NCBI GenBank assembly: GCA_019911785.1
Contig: JAIOJM010000122.1
Location: 1-11,553 of the forward strand
From: Sulfuricella sp.
Lineage (GTDB): Bacteria; Pseudomonadota; Gammaproteobacteria; Burkholderiales; Sulfuricellaceae
DNA: 11,553 bases
Direction: 5' to 3'
Position 1 is the first letter of the stretch. Every line of letters starts with the position of its first letter. Below, one piece after another: positions 5,091-10,838 of the stretch. The translations under genes were made by a program, and so were the position numbers. The notes under the pieces are model-generated. The model worked only from the letters and a program-made list of their open reading frames with translations. It did no database searches and had not been told where the DNA came from.

Positions 5091-5851
5091 GCAAGTCCTT
5101 TCAGGATCGCCCTGGCATTGGCCGTGGTCGCCGCAACCACCTCGGCGACTGTCAGCCCGCGCAATTCAGCCAGGGTCTCGGCGATGCGCGGCAGGTATTC
5201 CGGGCTGTTGCGCGCCTTGCCGATGAACGCCGGCGGAATGTCCGGCGCATCGGTTTCGAGCACGAGGCTGTCCAGCGGCAGGGTGGCGGCAAGCTCGCGC
5301 AGCTTGGTGGCGCGGTCGTAAGTCATGGCGCCGCCGAAGCCGAGCTTGAAGCCCAGTTTGATGAACTCCTCCGCCTGCTGGCGGCTGCCGCTGAAGGCAT
5401 GGGCGATGCCGCCTTTCACCTTGGCAAGGCGCAGGAATTTCAGCACCGTATCCTGCGCCCGGCGGATGTGCAGCAGCACCGGCAGGTCGAACTCGCGGGC
5501 GATTTTCAGCTGCTCGGCAAAATAGAATTCCTGGCGCTCGCGGTCGTAATCCGGCACGAAAAAATCCAGGCCGATTTCGCCGATGGCGACCGGGCGGTGC
5601 AGAACGATCATCTCGCGCAGCGCCGTCAGATCTTCGGGCTGGGCCCGATCCACATACATCGGGTGTATTCCCAGCGCCGGGACGCAGCCGGGGTAGCGCT
5701 TGCAAGTCGCCAGCAGCGCGGCGAAGCCGGCCCGCTCCACGCCGGGAACCACGATGACCCCGACCCCCGCCGCGCGAGCGCGCGCCGCCACTTCGTCGCG
5801 GTCGGCGTCGAATTCGGCGGCATCGAGGTGGCAGTGGGTGTCGATCAGCAT
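5087..5851 (-). CDS. TatD-family metal-dependent nuclease/hydrolase (YjjV-like)
   Basis: A 254-residue TIM-barrel metallohydrolase. All metal ligands of the TatD family are visible: H6 and H8 in DTHCHLD, E92 in GEIGLDFF, H128 in VLLHIR, H151 in AHAFSGS and D201 in LETDAPDIPP. GIHPMYV (61-67) is also typical. TatD proteins are Mg-dependent DNases and exonucleases linked to DNA repair and turnover. The ETDAPD-x-P sequence and overall spacing look closer to E. coli YjjV than to TatD or YcfH, so I give no symbol. The start at 5851 lacks a strong ribosome binding site (only GAG nearby). It lies 66 bases after mutY in the same direction and overlaps the CDF gene by 4 bases, so the pair is translationally coupled. 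Confidence 0.93.
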   Translation of the reverse strand: MLIDTHCHLDAAEFDADRDEVAARARAAGVGVIVVPGVERAGFAALLATCKRYPGCVPALGIHPMYVDRAQPEDLTALREMIVLHRPVAIGEIGLDFFVPDYDRERQEFYFAEQLKIAREFDLPVLLHIRRAQDTVLKFLRLAKVKGGIAHAFSGSRQQAEEFIKLGFKLGFGGAMTYDRATKLRELAATLPLDSLVLETDAPDIPPAFIGKARNSPEYLPRIAETLAELRGLTVAEVVAATTANARAILKGLA

Positions 5852-5917
5852 GGCTCTATTCTACCTAAGCCGGCAGAGCCGGAACCAAAATTGAGTGATT
5901 TCCAGGTTAACAGGCCA

Positions 5918-7009
5918 TTAGGCAAGCATTTTCAAAATCTCCCGCACCGGCTTGGGCAGCGCCGCCCCCAGCGCATCGGCCGGGGTAAGCCACCGCCCGC
6001 CCGGCTCGCGCGCGCCCGGCTGCGAACCTCCCTCACCCCAACCCTCTCCCGCTTGCGGGAGAGGGGGCAATGGTGAAGGGCGCTTGTTTTGATCTGCCGT
6101 CACCTCGAACAGCCGCGGCACGATGCGCAGGCGGAAATGGGTGAAGGCATGCTGCCGCTCGGGCAGCGGCTTGCCCTCCCTGCCAGCCATGCCGAGGCGG
6201 GCAAGCGCGTCCGCCTCCAGGACCGGCGCTTCGGGCAGGCTCCACATGCCGCCCCAGATGCCGGTGGGCGGCCGCTTTTCCAGGTACACCTCGCCCTGGC
6301 GCAGCAGGATCAGCATGGCGGTTTCCTTCTGCGGCAGCGGCTTGCGCGGTTTGGGCTCGGGCAGCTCCGCCACCCGCTTTTCATTGTAGGCGACGCAGCC
6401 GGAACCCAGGGGGCAGGCGGCGCAGGACGGCTTGCGGGTGCACACCGTGGCGCCCAGGTCCATCAGCGCCTGGGTATAGGTTTCGATGCCGGATTCGGGC
6501 AGAAGCGCCTCGGCCTGTTGCCACAGGCGGTTTTCCACCGCCTTGGCGCCGGGATAGCCGGCGATGCCGAAGCAGCGCGCCAGCACGCGCTTGACGTTGC
6601 CATCCAGGATCGCGCGGCGCTGGCCGAAGGAAAAAGCCAGGATGGCGGCAGCGGTGGAGCGGCCGATGCCGGGCAGCGCCACGACCCACTCGGGATCGGA
6701 CGGAAAAACGCCGCCATGCTGTGCCACCACCAGCTGCGCGGCACGGTGCAGGTTGCGTCCGCGCGCGTAGTAGCCGAGTCCGCTCCAGTGGGCGAGTACC
6801 TCGTCCTGAGACGCGGCGGCGAGGGCGGCAATATCGGGAAAGCGCGCGATGAAGCGCTGGTAATAGGGGATGACGCTGGCGACTTGGGTCTGCTGCAGCA
6901 TGATTTCCGACAGCCACACCGCGTAGGGATCGCGAGTCTGCTGCCAAGGCAGGTCGTGCCGGCCATGATGTTTCTGCCACTCGATTAGGAGCCGGGCGAA
7001 GTTTTTCAT
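5918..7009 (-). CDS. mutY: Adenine DNA glycosylase MutY
   Basis: A 363-residue base-excision repair enzyme that removes A mispaired with 8-oxoG. Catalytic E35 is in WLSEIMLQQTQV. The helix-hairpin-helix is LPGIGRSTAAAILAF (112-126), with D136 in LDGNVKRV. The 4Fe-4S cysteines are C190, C196, C199 and C205, with spacing C-x5-C-x2-C-x5-C; the usual first spacing is x6. Residues 226-363 are the NUDIX-like 8-oxoG recognition domain (GIWGGMWSLPE, HAFTHFRL). Between FEVTADQ and GGRWLTPADAL there is an extra stretch of about 30 residues containing PSPLPPLPQAGEGWGEGG, encoded by a REP-like palindrome and probably a surface loop. No clear Shine-Dalgarno precedes ATG 7009, but the gene starts 12 bases after asmA, so it may rely on coupling. 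Confidence 0.96.
   Translation of the reverse strand: MKNFARLLIEWQKHHGRHDLPWQQTRDPYAVWLSEIMLQQTQVASVIPYYQRFIARFPDIAALAAASQDEVLAHWSGLGYYARGRNLHRAAQLVVAQHGGVFPSDPEWVVALPGIGRSTAAAILAFSFGQRRAILDGNVKRVLARCFGIAGYPGAKAVENRLWQQAEALLPESGIETYTQALMDLGATVCTRKPSCAACPLGSGCVAYNEKRVAELPEPKPRKPLPQKETAMLILLRQGEVYLEKRPPTGIWGGMWSLPEAPVLEADALARLGMAGREGKPLPERQHAFTHFRLRIVPRLFEVTADQNKRPSPLPPLPQAGEGWGEGGSQPGAREPGGRWLTPADALGAALPKPVREILKMLA
6029..6080. repeat. REP-like palindrome inside mutY
   Basis: CCCTCTCCCGC (6042-6052), TT, then GCGGGAGAGGG (6055-6065) is a perfect 11-bp inverted repeat. It is flanked by a second complementary pair, CCCTCACC (6030-6037) and GGTGAAGGG (6072-6080), with one bulge. This CCCTCACCCCAACCCTCTCCCGC form is a widespread proteobacterial REP-type sequence. 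It lies within the mutY reading frame without breaking it and is translated as PSPLPPLPQAGEGWGEGG. Confidence 0.9.
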
Positions 7010-7021
7010 TCTGGAAATGAG

Positions 7022-8410
7022 CTATTGAACCGCGGAGCTCGCGGAGGGGTTCAGGTTGCCGCCGCCCGCCTTGACGTTGAGCTTGATGTTGGAGGACTTG
7101 ATGTTGGCGACCTTGAGCGTGCCGATGCGGAGCTGGCCATTGGCGTTGAGGTTTTTCAGGAAGCCGAAATCCAGCGGCTTTTCGGGCTGCTTCGCTTCGG
7201 GTTTGGCGGACGACAAATAGCGGTCGACATCCAGCCGGTCGATGGCGATGTCGAAATCATAGGCCGGCGCATCGAAATGGCTGATGCCGAGCCTGGCCTT
7301 GAGCGGACTGTCGTCGATCTTGCCGGCCAGTTCCAGATGCGCATCCTGTTTGGCGAGGTCGAGCCGGGCCGCGCCGCCCAGGTTGATGTCGAGCGCCCCG
7401 GGCATGGCCGGACCGCTGAGATTGAGGCTGGCGACGAGTTTGTCCAGGCTGAACTGGCGCGTATCCAGGTTGGCGCTGAACGGGCTGGCGATCCGGCTCT
7501 TGATGGTGTTGTCGCCCTGCTTGCCGCTGACGTCCAGAGTGAAGCTCTCGGCTCGAACGGCGCTGCCTTTGCCGGTCAGCGCGGGGACGCTCAGCACCAG
7601 ATCCAGGTTGCCCCTGGGCTGCATCAGCTTCGCCGTCAGATCGATATGACCGGCGAAACGCTCGGGCTCCAGTTCGAATTTCGGCGAGGCCAGGCGGATG
7701 TCCAGACTATCGGCGCCGTACTTTCCGGCCAGGGAAACCGTCAGCTTGTCGAGTGTGATAGCCTTGGCCTCGGTATCAAACAGCAGGCCGCTCGCCAGTG
7801 CCACCTGGGCATCGATCTTCGGGTTGTCGCCCTGCAAGGTGAATTTGAGCTCGACCTTGCCGGGCTGGTTGTTGGCCAGGCGCCCGGATTCAAATTCCAT
7901 GCCGGAAATATCCAGTTTCCGCCCGCCCATCTGGTCGTCGAAAGCAAGCGCGGCGCGGGTGACGCTGACCCCTTCGATGTCGAACTTGAACTGCTCCGAC
8001 TCCTCCTTCTTCAAAAGGTCGTCGATGTTGGTGCTGCCGTCGGGATAGCGCACCAGCCTGCCCCGGATGCCGTCTATCCGGATGCGATCCACCACCAGTT
8101 GCTTCTTCAGCAGCGGCAACAACGCGAGGGAAGCGCGGGCGCTGTCGACGGCGGCGAACTCCTTGTCGCTGCCGTGCTCGCTCAGGGCAAGCCTGCCGAG
8201 ATCGGCGCCGATGCGGGGGAAAAAGGTCAGCTTGATGTCGCCTTCGAGCTTCAGGGTGCGCTGCTTCTTTTCCTGCACCAGCTTGACGATCAGCGGCTTG
8301 TAATCGTTAGGGTCGAAGGTGGCGGCGACCAGTGCGACAAGGGCAAGAAATACGACGAGAATGATGCCGACGGAGATCAGTCCGTATTTCAGGGTCTTGT
8401 TCATTGGCAT
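7022..8410 (-). CDS. asmA: AsmA-family protein, apparently C-terminally shortened
   Basis: A 462-residue protein (460 if the second ATG at 8404, MNKTLKYG, is used; GGGA is better spaced for that one). Residues about 10-31 are one hydrophobic N-terminal anchor, followed by FDPNDYKPLIVKLVQEKKQ and a long periplasmic beta-rich region. AsmA proteins are inner-membrane anchored and are thought to act in outer-membrane lipid or protein homeostasis, as bridge-like lipid-transfer family members. Landmarks are RTLKLEGDIKLTFFPRIGAD (51-70) and LKNLNANGQLRIGTLKVANI near the C-terminus. Family members I know continue for roughly 150 or more residues past this point; here the frame ends with NLNPSASSAVQ, encoded by a palindromic sequence, 12 bases before mutY. 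It may be truncated or a short variant. It is probably co-transcribed with the upstream tRNA-Gly and with mutY. Confidence 0.88.
   Translation of the reverse strand: MPMNKTLKYGLISVGIILVVFLALVALVAATFDPNDYKPLIVKLVQEKKQRTLKLEGDIKLTFFPRIGADLGRLALSEHGSDKEFAAVDSARASLALLPLLKKQLVVDRIRIDGIRGRLVRYPDGSTNIDDLLKKEESEQFKFDIEGVSVTRAALAFDDQMGGRKLDISGMEFESGRLANNQPGKVELKFTLQGDNPKIDAQVALASGLLFDTEAKAITLDKLTVSLAGKYGADSLDIRLASPKFELEPERFAGHIDLTAKLMQPRGNLDLVLSVPALTGKGSAVRAESFTLDVSGKQGDNTIKSRIASPFSANLDTRQFSLDKLVASLNLSGPAMPGALDINLGGAARLDLAKQDAHLELAGKIDDSPLKARLGISHFDAPAYDFDIAIDRLDVDRYLSSAKPEAKQPEKPLDFGFLKNLNANGQLRIGTLKVANIKSSNIKLNVKAGGGNLNPSASSAVQ
7027..7052. repeat. Palindrome covering the end of asmA
   Basis: GAACC (7027-7031) pairs with GGTTC (7048-7052) and CCGCG (7030-7034) with CGCGG (7040-7044), as two alternative or partly nested stems around GAGCT. 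It encodes the last nine or so residues of the AsmA product and ends just before its stop. It might be a deletion scar or a weak 3' hairpin; no T run follows. Confidence 0.35.
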
Positions 8411-8433
8411 AATCCCGGGGTGGGAATGAAGAC

Positions 8434-8507
8434 TGGAGCGGGTGAAGGGAATCGAACCCTCGTATGCAGCTTGGGAAGCTGCCGTTCTGCCATTGAACTA
8501 CACCCGC
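8434..8507 (-). tRNA. tRNA-Gly (anticodon CCC)
   Basis: A full cloverleaf on the minus strand: acceptor GCGGGTG/CACCCGC, D arm GTTC-AATGGCA-GAAC, anticodon stem GCAGC/GCTGC with loop TTCCCAA, variable ATAC, T arm GAGGG-TTCGATT-CCCTT, discriminator T and an encoded CCA (8434-8436). The loop places CCC at positions 34-36, so it reads GGG codons. Total length is 74 bases including CCA. It has its own promoter match. Only about 24-30 bases separate its 3' end from the asmA start, without a terminator, so the tRNA may be cut from a transcript that continues into asmA. Confidence 0.96.
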
Positions 8508-8517
8508 AGGAAGGCGG

Positions 8518-8546
8518 ATTTTACGATGGTTCCACGCATTACTCAA
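8518..8546 (-). promoter_or_regulatory. Predicted sigma-70 promoter of tRNA-Gly (and asmA)
   Basis: On the minus strand TTGAGT (8541-8546), a 17-bp spacer and TAAAAT (8518-8523; 5 of 6). The -10 lies 10 bases before the mature tRNA 5' end, the usual geometry for a tRNA gene. It is the only good promoter seen for the asmA-mutY series. Confidence 0.6.
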
Positions 8547-8565
8547 CTGCTTGCGGTTTTTTTCC

Positions 8566-8599
8566 GGAAACTTCCGTTCTACCATTGGGCCGCGCCCGC
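8566..8599 (-). pseudogene. Degenerate 5' half of a tRNA-Gly gene
   Basis: Read on the minus strand from 8599, GCGGGCGCGGCCCAATGG followed by TAGAACGGAAGTTTCC aligns without gaps to the 5' half of the intact tRNA-Gly gene (8507 downward), with about seven differences in 34 bases, mostly C/T changes. Identical blocks are GCGGG, CAATGG, AGAACGG and TTCC. The match stops in the anticodon loop and continues into GGAAAAAAACC, so no functional tRNA can form. It is in the same orientation as the intact gene and 92 bases upstream of it, suggesting a decayed tandem copy or an insertion scar. Confidence 0.6.
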
Positions 8600-8608
8600 A
8601 TGGTAGAA
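8577..8608. repeat. Inverted repeat over the thiS promoter
   Basis: TTCTACCAT (8577-8585) and ATGGTAGAA (8600-8608) form a perfect 9-bp inverted repeat. The intervening 14 bases contain GGGC-CGC-GCCC (8587-8597), so the whole can fold as a stem of about 13 bp with a small internal asymmetry. The left arm belongs to the tRNA-Gly-like remnant; the right arm contains most of the predicted thiS -10 element. Confidence 0.7.
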
Positions 8609-8609
8609 T
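8601..8609 (+). promoter_or_regulatory. Predicted extended -10 promoter for thiS-thiG
   Basis: TGG-TAGAAT is an extended -10 (TGn motif plus 5 of 6 for the hexamer). No good -35 is seen at 16-18 bp, which extended -10 promoters can lack. Transcription would start near 8616, leaving a leader of about 27 bases. The element lies within an inverted repeat. Confidence 0.4.
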
Positions 8610-8642
8610 TCACTTCCATTTTTATTTCGCGGCAATAAGGCG

Positions 8643-8843
8643 ATGCAGCTAACGGTCAACGGCGCACCTCATTCCTTTGAGCAGAATCCGAACCTCTCCC
8701 AATTGCTGGAAACCCTGAATCTCGCCGGAAAACGTCTGGCGGTGGAAAGGAACGGCGAAATCGTGCCGCGCAGCCAGTTCGCCGACACGCTGCTGGCCGA
8801 TGGGGACCAACTGGAAATCGTCGTCGCCGTAGGCGGCGGCTAA
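8643..8843 (+). CDS. thiS: Thiamine sulfur-carrier protein ThiS
   Basis: A 66-residue ubiquitin-like protein (MQLTVNGAPHSFEQNPNLSQ) ending in the required Gly-Gly (VVAVGGG). The C-terminal Gly is adenylated by ThiF, converted to thiocarboxylate, and then donates sulfur to ThiG during thiazole phosphate synthesis. Length matches the family (about 66). The AAGG just 2 bases before the ATG is an unusually close ribosome binding site; no alternative start exists. No TPP riboswitch is recognisable in the short leader. thiG follows 51 bases downstream in the same direction. No thiF, thiE or thiO is in the window. Confidence 0.95.
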   Translation: MQLTVNGAPHSFEQNPNLSQLLETLNLAGKRLAVERNGEIVPRSQFADTLLADGDQLEIVVAVGGG

Positions 8844-8894
8844 TATTCATGAGAAGTGCGGCTAAAAACCCATCACCCATCACAGGTTAAAGAC

Positions 8895-9677
8895 ATGGAC
8901 GAACTCATCATCGCAGGCAAATCCTACTCCTCCCGGCTGCTGATCGGCACCGGCAAGTACAAGGATTTCGACGAAACCCGCCGCGCCGTCGAGGAAAGCG
9001 GCGCGCAGATCGTGACAGTGGCGATCCGCCGCACCAACATCGGCCAGACCGCCGGCGAGCCGAGCCTGCTCGATGCGCTGCCGCCCTCGAAATACACCTA
9101 CCTGCCCAACACCGCCGGCTGCTACAGCGCCGACGACGCCATCCGCACCCTGCGCCTGGCGCGCGAGCTGCTGGACGGCCACGACCTGGTCAAGCTCGAA
9201 GTGCTGGGCGACCCGAAGACGCTCTACCCGAACATGATGGAAACCCTCAAGGCGGCGGAAATCCTGGTCAAGGAAGGCTTCAAGGTGATGGTCTACACCT
9301 CCGACGACCCGATCATCGCGAAGCAACTGGAAGAAATCGGCTGCGTCGCGGTGATGCCGCTGGCCTCGCTGATCGGCTCCGGCATGGGCATCCTCAACCC
9401 GTGGAACCTGCAGATCATCATCGACAACGCCAAAGTGCCGGTAATCGTCGATGCCGGCGTGGGCACGGCATCGGATGCCGCTATCGCCATGGAACTGGGC
9501 TGCGACGGGGTGCTGATGAACACCGCCATCGCCGGCGCCGGCAACCCGGTGCTGATGGCCTCGGCCATGAAGAAGGCAGTGCAGGCCGGGCGCGAAGCCT
9601 TCCTCGCCGGCCGCATGCCGAAGAAGCTCTATTCCGCCAGCCCTAGCTCGCCCACGACGGGATTGATTGGCAAATAA
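8895..9677 (+). CDS. thiG: Thiazole synthase ThiG
   Basis: A 260-residue TIM-barrel enzyme that condenses 1-deoxy-D-xylulose 5-phosphate, dehydroglycine and ThiS-thiocarboxylate sulfur to the thiazole phosphate tautomer. I chose ATG 8895 ([20 protein letters not shown]) over an upstream GTG at 8856 because family members begin here and AGG lies 8-9 bases upstream. The Schiff-base lysine is about K100 in [64 protein letters not shown] and the tail [13 protein letters not shown] are all diagnostic. It forms a probable operon with thiS. A palindromic repeat begins 2 bases after its stop. Confidence 0.97.
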   Translation: MDELIIAGKSYSSRLLIGTGKYKDFDETRRAVEESGAQIVTVAIRRTNIGQTAGEPSLLDALPPSKYTYLPNTAGCYSADDAIRTLRLARELLDGHDLVKLEVLGDPKTLYPNMMETLKAAEILVKEGFKVMVYTSDDPIIAKQLEEIGCVAVMPLASLIGSGMGILNPWNLQIIIDNAKVPVIVDAGVGTASDAAIAMELGCDGVLMNTAIAGAGNPVLMASAMKKAVQAGREAFLAGRMPKKLYSASPSSPTTGLIGK

Positions 9678-9679
9678 TC

Positions 9680-9752
9680 TCACCGCAAAGGACGCAAAGG
9701 TACGCGAAGGAAAAACGTTTTACCTTGCGATCCTTTGCGTCCTTCGCGGTGA
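9680..9752. repeat. Palindromic GCAAAGGAC dispersed-type repeat
   Basis: A 21-base left arm (9680-9700) and right arm (9732-9752) are reverse complements with one mismatch; weaker symmetry continues inward (ACGCGAAGG 9702-9710 against CCTTGCGA 9723-9730). Each arm is built of near-tandem units of about 9-10 bases (CGCAAAGGA, CGCAAAGGT, ACGCGAAGG). I recognise this unit as a dispersed repeat common in environmental bacterial genomes. It starts 2 bases after thiG and ends 7 bases before the trmB ATG; GGTGA at its right edge is the only Shine-Dalgarno candidate for trmB. Confidence 0.9.
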
Positions 9753-9759
9753 AAAATAA

Positions 9760-10437
9760 ATGAATACTTTATCCCATCGTCCAATCAGAAGCTTCGTCCT
9801 GCGCCAGGGGCGCATGTCCAATGCCCAGACGCGGGCGCTGGAAACCCTGCTGCCGCGCTGGGGCATCCCCTACCGGGAAACCCTGCTCGACCTTGACGGC
9901 GCCTTTGGCCGCAGCGCGCCGAAGATCCTCGAAATCGGCTTCGGCATGGGGGATTCCACTGCGGCCATCGCCGCCGCCCATCCCCAGAACGACTATCTCG
10001 GCATCGAGGTTCACGGCCCCGGCGTCGGCAGCCTGCTCAACCAGATCGAAGCCCTGGGCCTGACCAACCTGCGCGTCATCCAGCACGACGCGGTGGAAGT
10101 GCTCAAGCACATGATCGCCCCGGCCAGCCTGGATGGTGTGCACATTTTCTTCCCCGATCCCTGGCACAAGAAAAAACACCACAAACGCCGCCTGATTCAG
10201 CCGGAACTGGTCGCGCTGCTGTGCGAAAAACTTAAAGACGGCGGCTATCTCCACGCCGCCACCGACTGGCAGGAATACGCCGAGCACATCCTCGCCGTGC
10301 TCTCAGCCGAACCCAGGCTTGCCAATACCGCTACGGGTTACGCCCCCAAACCGGACTACCGGCCGCTGACCAAATTCGAGCAGCGCGGCATCAAACTCGG
10401 CCATGGGGTATGGGACATCGTGTTCCGTAAAGTCTAG
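9760..10437 (+). CDS. trmB: tRNA (guanine-N7-)-methyltransferase TrmB
   Basis: A 225-residue class I SAM methyltransferase that forms m7G46 in the tRNA variable loop. Typical markers in order: [18 protein letters not shown] (9-26), the SAM-binding loop LEIGFGMG (57-64), [10 protein letters not shown] (81-90), the catalytic [15 protein letters not shown] (130-144), ATDWQEYAE (167-175) and PLTKFEQRG (202-210). Length is as expected. The ATG is preceded by GGTGA at about 7 bases, which lies in the right arm of the palindromic repeat, so the ribosome binding site can be buried in a hairpin. It is probably transcribed with thiSG, and converges with the minus-strand 122-aa gene 21 bases after its stop. 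Confidence 0.96.
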   Translation: MNTLSHRPIRSFVLRQGRMSNAQTRALETLLPRWGIPYRETLLDLDGAFGRSAPKILEIGFGMGDSTAAIAAAHPQNDYLGIEVHGPGVGSLLNQIEALGLTNLRVIQHDAVEVLKHMIAPASLDGVHIFFPDPWHKKKHHKRRLIQPELVALLCEKLKDGGYLHAATDWQEYAEHILAVLSAEPRLANTATGYAPKPDYRPLTKFEQRGIKLGHGVWDIVFRKV

Positions 10438-10458
10438 GTGGATCGCCGTCGCAGCCGG

Positions 10459-10827
10459 TTATGACTGTGTAAAACCGAACTCGCCTTCCCAAATTCCGTC
10501 CCGGCAATCGATTTTCAGCCAATGGGGCACGAAGGCGGCGGGATTGACGATAGGAAAGTCGGTCAGCGACGCCTCACCGTTTTCGCCTTCGACCTTGCAG
10601 GCCTTGGTCATGACCGGCCGGAACGCAACGCCCAGGCGATCGTTCACCGGCACAAATTCGCGGCTATGCGCCTTATCGTTGAAGCGCACTTTTTTGCGGA
10701 TCAGGCAGCTGAAATACAGCTCCATTTCCACCGCAAGCGGCTTGGCCAAGTCAGCCAGAGCACGTTCCGCCGCTCTGCTGCATTCGACGCGGACAGGCTT
10801 GTTCAGTATCTTCACGGTTGCTTGCAT
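10459..10827 (-). CDS. Conserved hypothetical protein (122 aa)
   Basis: A 122-residue soluble protein with no signal peptide or membrane segment. The ATG at 10827 follows a strong GAGGGAG 6-7 bases upstream that overlaps the stop of the nitroreductase gene 11 bases away, so the two are surely one operon. Landmarks are VKILNKPVRVECSRAAERAL near the N-terminus, VEMELYFSCLIRKKVRF (33-49), VPVNDRLGVAFRPVMTKAC (59-77) and LTDFPIVN with a following FVPHWLKIDCRDGIW. I believe this is a conserved uncharacterised betaproteobacterial family; four Cys residues are present but not in a metal-site pattern I know. Linkage to the nitroreductase may hint at redox or flavin biology, but that is only context. 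Confidence 0.8.
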   Translation of the reverse strand: MQATVKILNKPVRVECSRAAERALADLAKPLAVEMELYFSCLIRKKVRFNDKAHSREFVPVNDRLGVAFRPVMTKACKVEGENGEASLTDFPIVNPAAFVPHWLKIDCRDGIWEGEFGFTQS

Positions 10828-10838
10828 ATCGCACTCCC

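Noticed and set aside
4218..5321. Long plus-strand open frame antisense to the CDF and TatD-family genes
   Set aside because: It crosses two well-identified minus-strand genes and has no recognisable motif.
5852..5917. CCGGC-TCT-GCCGG hairpin between mutY and the TatD-family gene as a terminator or promoter region
   Set aside because: On the minus strand the stem has only 5 bp and no T run follows; the nearby TAGAAT is too close to the start codon to be a convincing -10.
7025..8638. A 537-codon open frame on the plus strand, antisense to asmA and tRNA-Gly
   Set aside because: It is a GC-rich shadow of asmA: it runs through the tRNA gene, has no family resemblance, and the minus-strand frame has clear AsmA features.
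8508..8642. TPP riboswitch before thiS
   Set aside because: The gap holds no recognisable thi-box core (CTGAGA-type motif), and the predicted leader is only about 27 bases, too short for one.
8856..8894. Longer ThiG N-terminus from GTG 8856
   Set aside because: The 13 extra residues ([13 protein letters not shown]) match no ThiG feature; family members begin at the MDELIIAGK position.
8844..8894. CCCATCA direct repeat between thiS and thiG as a regulatory element
   Set aside because: Two 7-base copies in a short spacer are within chance, with no associated structure.
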